This document shows positions 60,222-64,000 of a DNA stretch of 64,000 nt, piece after piece. Position 1 is the stretch's first letter, and every line of letters begins with the position of its first letter. The notes beneath the pieces were generated by a model. That model was not told where the DNA came from, ran no database searches, and saw only the letters and a list, made by a program, of their open reading frames with translations. The position numbers and the translations under genes are program-made. Where the stretch lies: contig OZ240208.1 in assembly GCA_965197455.1 (NCBI GenBank), forward strand, positions 1,550,001 to 1,614,000, in the 5' to 3' direction. This DNA comes from JAGWBD01 sp965197455 (GTDB taxonomy: Bacteria > Chloroflexota > Anaerolineae > Aggregatilineales > Phototrophicaceae).

Positions 60222-61493
60222 CTAACCGCGGTACTTCACCATCTCGCTTTCGATGCGGGCAACCGCAAGGTTCAGTGATTCCTCCACATCCGTCCCGGTG
60301 CAGATGTCCTGGAAAGTATCCTGCAGAATTTGCTCGTACTCCAGATAACCGGGTGACACGGCACGTGGATCCGGATTCACGGTCGCCTCGTCGGCAGCCA
60401 CGCGCAGGAAGAACTTGACGCCCTCGTCAAATTCCTCGTCCGTCTGGAAGAGCGCCAGCACCGACTGCTGCGCCGGGAAGTCGCCGCTGCCGAAACGCCA
60501 CCATCTCTCGGCACCCTCGCCGGTGGAGATGTATTTCACGAAGCGCTTGGCTGCCTCGGGGTTGTCACTGTTGGCATTCACGCCGATGTGCCAGCTGCCG
60601 GTGGGCGTGACGACCTCGCCATTCTCGAAGTAGGGATGGCGTGAGACGCTCCAGTTGAAGTCGATGTCTTCCGCCTCGCGCAGGTAGCGGTTGACGTTCC
60701 ACGGGCCGGCGATCATCATCGCCATCTTGCCGGACCAGAACAGGTCGCTGGTGCCGACCGTGTCGTCCTTCGGCGCGGCTTTCAACTCGTTGAACATGTC
60801 CGAATAGTAGGTGAAGGCGTCCACCCATGCCTGCGAATTGACGACGCCGTCGACCGTCAGGCCATCATCACCGATGGACTGGCCACCCAGGCCGACAGGC
60901 AGCGGCTACAACTGGTAAATGCGGACCGTCTGCTCCCAACTGAAGCCCCAGACGTCGGTGATGCCGTCACCGTCGGTGTCCTGTGTCAGTTGCGCTGCGA
61001 TGTCGGCGATCGCTTCCATCGTCAGGCGGTCATCGACGCCAGGCACCTCGATGTCGGCCGCGTCGAAGAGGTCCGTGTTCATGTAGAGCAGTTGCGTGGA
61101 GGTGCTGACCGGTGCGGAGATGAGCTCGCCGTTGTAGCTGCCGGCGGCCAGCGCCGCGGGCAACCAGTCCGCGCGGTCTTCGTCCGTGAAGACGTCATCC
61201 AGCGGCAGCAGCCAGCCGCGCAGACCATAGCCGGCGGTTACGGGCACATCAACCGCAATCACGTCAGGGTCGGTGGCGCCGGCACCGACGCGCACCTGAA
61301 TTTGCTCAAAGAGCGAGTTGAACCCAACCTGCTCTGCCTCGATCTTGATGTCGGGATTCGCCGCCTCGAATTCGGCGATGGCATCCTCGACGTTCCAGCC
61401 CAGTGTCAGCCAGGTGATGGTGGTCACTTCCTGTGCAGCCAGTGGGGCTACCACCAACAGCAACAGTGATGCAAAAAGCATAAGGTGTTTCAT
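60222..61493 (-). pseudogene. Sugar ABC solute-binding protein with an internal amber codon (operon B)
   Basis: A family 1 binding protein of 423 codons from the ATG at 61493 (signal peptide MLFASLLLLVVAPLAAQ; mature start EVTTITWLTLGWNVEDAIAEFEAANPDIKI). Codon 196 (60906-60908) is TAG, in frame with homologous sequence on both sides: upstream SWEQTVRIYQL, downstream PLPVGLGGQSIGDDGLTVDG and YYSDMFNELK. The 3' part keeps the C-terminal features (GPWNVNRYLREAEDIDFNWSV, NPEAAKRFVKYI). A CAG-to-TAG change is the simplest explanation. Truncation would leave a nonfunctional protein unless the stop is suppressed. Confidence 0.85.
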
Positions 61494-61552
61494 TTTCCTG
61501 GTTCCTCTCATTGTCATGAACAAATGTCCTAGCCTGCCAGTTAAGCACGCCT

Positions 61553-61569
61553 TTGCATAATGCGCTCTT
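61553..61569 (+). promoter_or_regulatory. Motif TTGCATAAT-x-CG-x-TCTT, copy 1
   Basis: A 17-base stretch ending 37 bases before the FAD-oxidoreductase ATG. It matches 15 of 17 positions of the stretch at 63232-63248, ahead of the next gene, and contains CATAAT, which could be a -10 element. Confidence 0.35.
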
Positions 61570-61606
61570 TTTCGTTCAGATTGGGGACGCATTTGGGGAG
61601 GAAAGC

Positions 61607-63217
61607 ATGACCAGCGAACGCTCAACAGACATCCTCATCGTCGGTGGCGGTACGGGCGGCGTGGCCGCGGCCCTGGCGGCCCTGCGCCTGGGGGCGCGCG
61701 TCATCATGAGCGAGGAGACCGACTGGATCGGCGGCCAGCTGACCGCCCAGGCCGTCCCGCCCGACGAGCACCCCTGGATTGAGCAGACCGGCGCCACCGG
61801 CAGCTACCGGCAGTTCAGCGAGGGCGTGCGTAACTACTATCGCCAGCACTATCCCATGACTGAAGCTGCGCGCAGCATCGTCAACCTCAACCCCGGCAAC
61901 GGCAACGTCAGCCGCCTCTGCCATGAGCCACGTGTGGCCCTCGCCGTGATCGAGGCCCTGCTGGCCCCCTGGTGCAGCAGCGGCCAGCTGGAGATCTGGC
62001 GCCAGCACGTCCCTGTCAGCGCGGAATGTGATGGCGACCGCGTCCGCGCCGTGACCCTGCGCAGCCTGGTCAGCGGCGATGAGACCAGCATCAGCGCGGA
62101 CTGGATTCTCGATGCCACCGAACTGGGCGACCTGCTGGAACTGGCCAACGTGGAGCACGTCATCGGCGCCGAGAGCCAGGCGCAGACCGGCGAGCTGCAC
62201 GCCCTGCCCGGCGCGCCCGATCCGCTCGACCAGCAGGCCATCACCTGGTGCTTTGCGGTGGACTGGCTGCCGGGCGAAAACCATGTCATCGAACGTCCGG
62301 TGGACTACGACTTCTGGCGCGGCTATCAGGCGGACTTCTGGCCCGGGCCGCAGCTGGGCTGGCTGGATGTCCACCCCATCACGCTGGCGGCGCGTTACCG
62401 CGCCATCTTCGATTCAGAAGACAAGCAGAATCGTCAGGGTCGCCCCAATGACTTCTGGCACTATCGCCGCATCCTCTGCAAGGACTACTATCCGGACGGG
62501 CGTTTCCCCAGCGACATCACGCTCGTCAACTGGCCACAGATTGATTACTGGCTGGGGCCGCTGCTCGGCGTCCCGCAGGCCCAGGTGCAGGAGAACCTGC
62601 GCGCCTGCCGTCAGCTCAGCTTCGCCTTCCTCTACTGGATGCAGACCGAGGCGCCGCGCCACGACGGAGGCCAGGGCTATCCCGGACTGCGCCTGCGCCG
62701 CGACGTCACTGGCACTGAAGACGGCCTGGCAAAGTATGTGTACGTGCGCGAGTCGCGCCGTATCCACGCCGGGCTCACCGTGCGTGAACAGGACGTTGGA
62801 GTGGAGCAGCGTGAGGGACTGCGCGGCTCGGAACGCTTTGCAGACTCAGTCGGAACCGGCAGCTACCGCATCGACCTGCACCCGAGTACCTTGCCGCGCA
62901 CTTACGTCGACATCAGCTGCTACCCCTTCCAGATTCCGCTGGGCGCGCTCATTCCGCAGCGCGTGGAGAACCTGCTGCCGGCCTGCAAGAACCTCGGCGT
63001 GACACACATCACCAACGGCTGTTACCGCCTGCACCCGGTGGAGTGGAACATCGGCGAGGCCGCCGGTGCCCTGGCCGCCTGGTGCCATGCGAAGAAGCTG
63101 CAGCCGAAGCAGGTCCGCAATGACGCGGCGCTACTGGACGACTTTCAGACGATGTTGCGCAATAAAATGGGCTTCGTGCTGGAGTGGCCGGAGTATGCGC
63201 GCATTGCGCCGCGCTAG
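61607..63217 (+). CDS. FAD-dependent oxidoreductase
   Basis: 536 residues from the ATG at 61607, preceded by GAGGAAAG; a frame opening at 61553 is not preferred. The dinucleotide-binding motif STDILIVGGGTGGVAAALAALRLGARVIMSEE is at the N terminus and DWIGGQLTAQAVPPDEHPW follows, the pattern of the large FAD-oxidoreductase family (xanthan lyase-like) found near sugar transporters. Late TNGCYRLHPVEWNIGEAAGALAAWC closes the FAD site. Probably oxidises a sugar or related compound; divergent from the broken operon B, perhaps its former partner. Confidence 0.85.
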   Translation: MTSERSTDILIVGGGTGGVAAALAALRLGARVIMSEETDWIGGQLTAQAVPPDEHPWIEQTGATGSYRQFSEGVRNYYRQHYPMTEAARSIVNLNPGNGNVSRLCHEPRVALAVIEALLAPWCSSGQLEIWRQHVPVSAECDGDRVRAVTLRSLVSGDETSISADWILDATELGDLLELANVEHVIGAESQAQTGELHALPGAPDPLDQQAITWCFAVDWLPGENHVIERPVDYDFWRGYQADFWPGPQLGWLDVHPITLAARYRAIFDSEDKQNRQGRPNDFWHYRRILCKDYYPDGRFPSDITLVNWPQIDYWLGPLLGVPQAQVQENLRACRQLSFAFLYWMQTEAPRHDGGQGYPGLRLRRDVTGTEDGLAKYVYVRESRRIHAGLTVREQDVGVEQREGLRGSERFADSVGTGSYRIDLHPSTLPRTYVDISCYPFQIPLGALIPQRVENLLPACKNLGVTHITNGCYRLHPVEWNIGEAAGALAAWCHAKKLQPKQVRNDAALLDDFQTMLRNKMGFVLEWPEYARIAPR

Positions 63218-63231
63218 TAGCGCCAGGCGGC

Positions 63232-63248
63232 TTGCATAATCCGATCTT
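63232..63248 (+). promoter_or_regulatory. Motif TTGCATAAT-x-CG-x-TCTT, copy 2
   Basis: Same stretch as at 61553-61569 with two differing positions, 65 bases ahead of the next ATG. It may be a shared promoter element or operator. Confidence 0.35.
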
Positions 63249-63313
63249 CAATTCACGTTGCATTTTAGACTATGCGACTATACATTCACGCGGGAATGGA
63301 TAAGGAGTGTGCC

Positions 63314-64000
63314 ATGAAACGGCTTCCGGTCATCGGTTTCCTGTTGTTCGCACTGTTGTCGCCCGTTGGCGCACAGTACGTAGCCGAGCCGCCGGATCTC
63401 CGTTTCCACGTCAATGAAAGCCTCACCCAGGCGATCGTCTCCTGGGGCGCAGTGCCTGGCGTGACCAACTACCTGTATGACATCAGGCCTGCGCCCCGCT
63501 GTGATACAGGACCCGCGCTGGTTCCTGCTGCCGGGGACCTGTGGTCTATGATTGGCTCGTTCAACCCGACGATCCCCTACACTGTCACGGTAACTTCAAT
63601 AGTGGACAATGTGGCTCACGGTTCTTCCACGATCACCTACACGCCGCCACAGACGCTGCCCAACATCATGATCCCGGATTTCCGCGCCCCGCTTTCCCTG
63701 TCCTGGGGCGAAACGGCCTTGATGTTGTACGACGGCCGTATTCGCCCACGCAGTTACCTGGCTGACCGGGAAAATACCGATGGCGCAGTGTCTCCGTCAC
63801 GGGATACTGCCACCCTGGCCCTGGCAGAGTTTGCCGGCTACCGGCGTCAACCGGTTGCCCTTGACCCACGTCTCAGCTTCGGAGCCATATTGCCCTACAG
63901 CAAGGGCCTGCTGGATAACAGCGCCGTCCCGGCCTACGGGCCCGCGCCCAGCACAGATGCCAGGGCAGGAATTGACAAGCTCTGGGGCTGCGCCAGTGGC
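63314..64000 (+). CDS. Secreted protein of unknown function (5' part only)
   Basis: The ATG at 63314 follows a strong AAGGAG (63302-63307) and the frame is open for 229 codons to the window end. It begins MKRLPVIGFLLFALLSPVGAQ, a signal peptide, then a region resembling a fibronectin type III-like strand pattern (SLTQAIVSWGAVPGVTNYLYDI and IPYTVTVTSIVD). Thereafter no family is recognised. Because it has no stop in the window it would be missed by any search that requires closed ORFs. Confidence 0.75.
   Translation, partial: MKRLPVIGFLLFALLSPVGAQYVAEPPDLRFHVNESLTQAIVSWGAVPGVTNYLYDIRPAPRCDTGPALVPAAGDLWSMIGSFNPTIPYTVTVTSIVDNVAHGSSTITYTPPQTLPNIMIPDFRAPLSLSWGETALMLYDGRIRPRSYLADRENTDGAVSPSRDTATLALAEFAGYRRQPVALDPRLSFGAILPYSKGLLDNSAVPAYGPAPSTDARAGIDKLWGCASG

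Noticed and set aside
60222..61493. Amber codon recoded (pyrrolysine or suppressor)
   Set aside because: Every other gene examined ends normally, no pyl genes are seen and the neighbouring permease also has a lesion, so decay is simpler.

Overview
The window is high-GC, gene-dense bacterial chromosome. Several features suggest a member of the Chloroflexota (Anaerolineae or a near relative): a menaquinol-type Rieske/cytochrome b complex beside a System I (Ccm) cytochrome c maturation cluster, many carbohydrate ABC transporters of the MalEFG type, Pro/Thr-linked surface glycoside-hydrolase-like proteins, frequent TTG and GTG starts, and a T-box leader on pheST. This placement is inference from gene content; no 16S or conserved marker set was compared.

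Layout. 1-2.4 kb: end of a secreted solute-binding protein, tRNA-Ser(CGA), tadA, a small acidic protein ending in a beta-clamp motif, and rnd, all on the minus strand. 2.5-6.4 kb: Rieske protein, cytochrome b and a two-haem cytochrome c behind a near-consensus promoter. 6.4-15.2 kb: a DinB-like gene, a small membrane protein, then ccmE-ccmF-ccmH-ccmG-(CcmI-like)-cytochrome c lipoprotein-ccmA-ccmB-ccmC-ccmD, mostly with 4-8 base overlaps. 15.2-21.3 kb: an M20 peptidase, then a minus-strand ABC exporter (ATPase plus two permeases) followed by a membrane HExxH peptidase. 21.4-26.0 kb: two tandem sulfatases and an orphan oligopeptide-type binding protein whose 3' end carries an exact 71-bp duplication. 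26.1-27.5 kb: HNH nuclease, small ORFs and an excisionase-type HTH protein. 27.5-30.9 kb: a complete sugar ABC transporter in noticeably lower-GC DNA.

31.1-35.2 kb: T-box riboswitch, pheS, a 35-codon ORF and pheT. 35.2-38.5 kb: PLP sulfur-amino-acid enzyme, SMP-30 family protein, EVE-like protein and a methyltransferase. 38.7-47.8 kb: three membrane-anchored clan GH-A-like proteins, a CopD-like protein, a GT-C glycosyltransferase and RNase Z. 47.8-53.7 kb: mixed housekeeping genes (O-methyltransferase, nitroreductase, rimO, VOC protein, nucleoside deaminase, RodZ-like protein, rplI). 53.9-61.5 kb: an enolase-superfamily enzyme and two sugar ABC operons. The second operon is broken by an amber codon in the binding protein and a frameshift in a permease. 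61.6-64 kb: an FAD-dependent oxidoreductase and the start of a secreted protein that runs off the window.

The coherent functions are: (i) a quinol:cytochrome c electron-transfer module with the machinery to mature its c-type haems; (ii) carbohydrate scavenging (four sets of ABC components, two sulfatases, lactonase-like and enolase-superfamily catabolic enzymes); (iii) cell-surface glycan processing. The observations most worth follow-up are the clamp-binding small protein, the Cys-type CcmE with CxxxF, the APWY Qo motif, the pseudo-GH18/GH-A fusion locus, the ABC exporter with a membrane metallopeptidase, the pheS-pheT small ORF, the exact 71-bp duplication and the decaying ABC operon.
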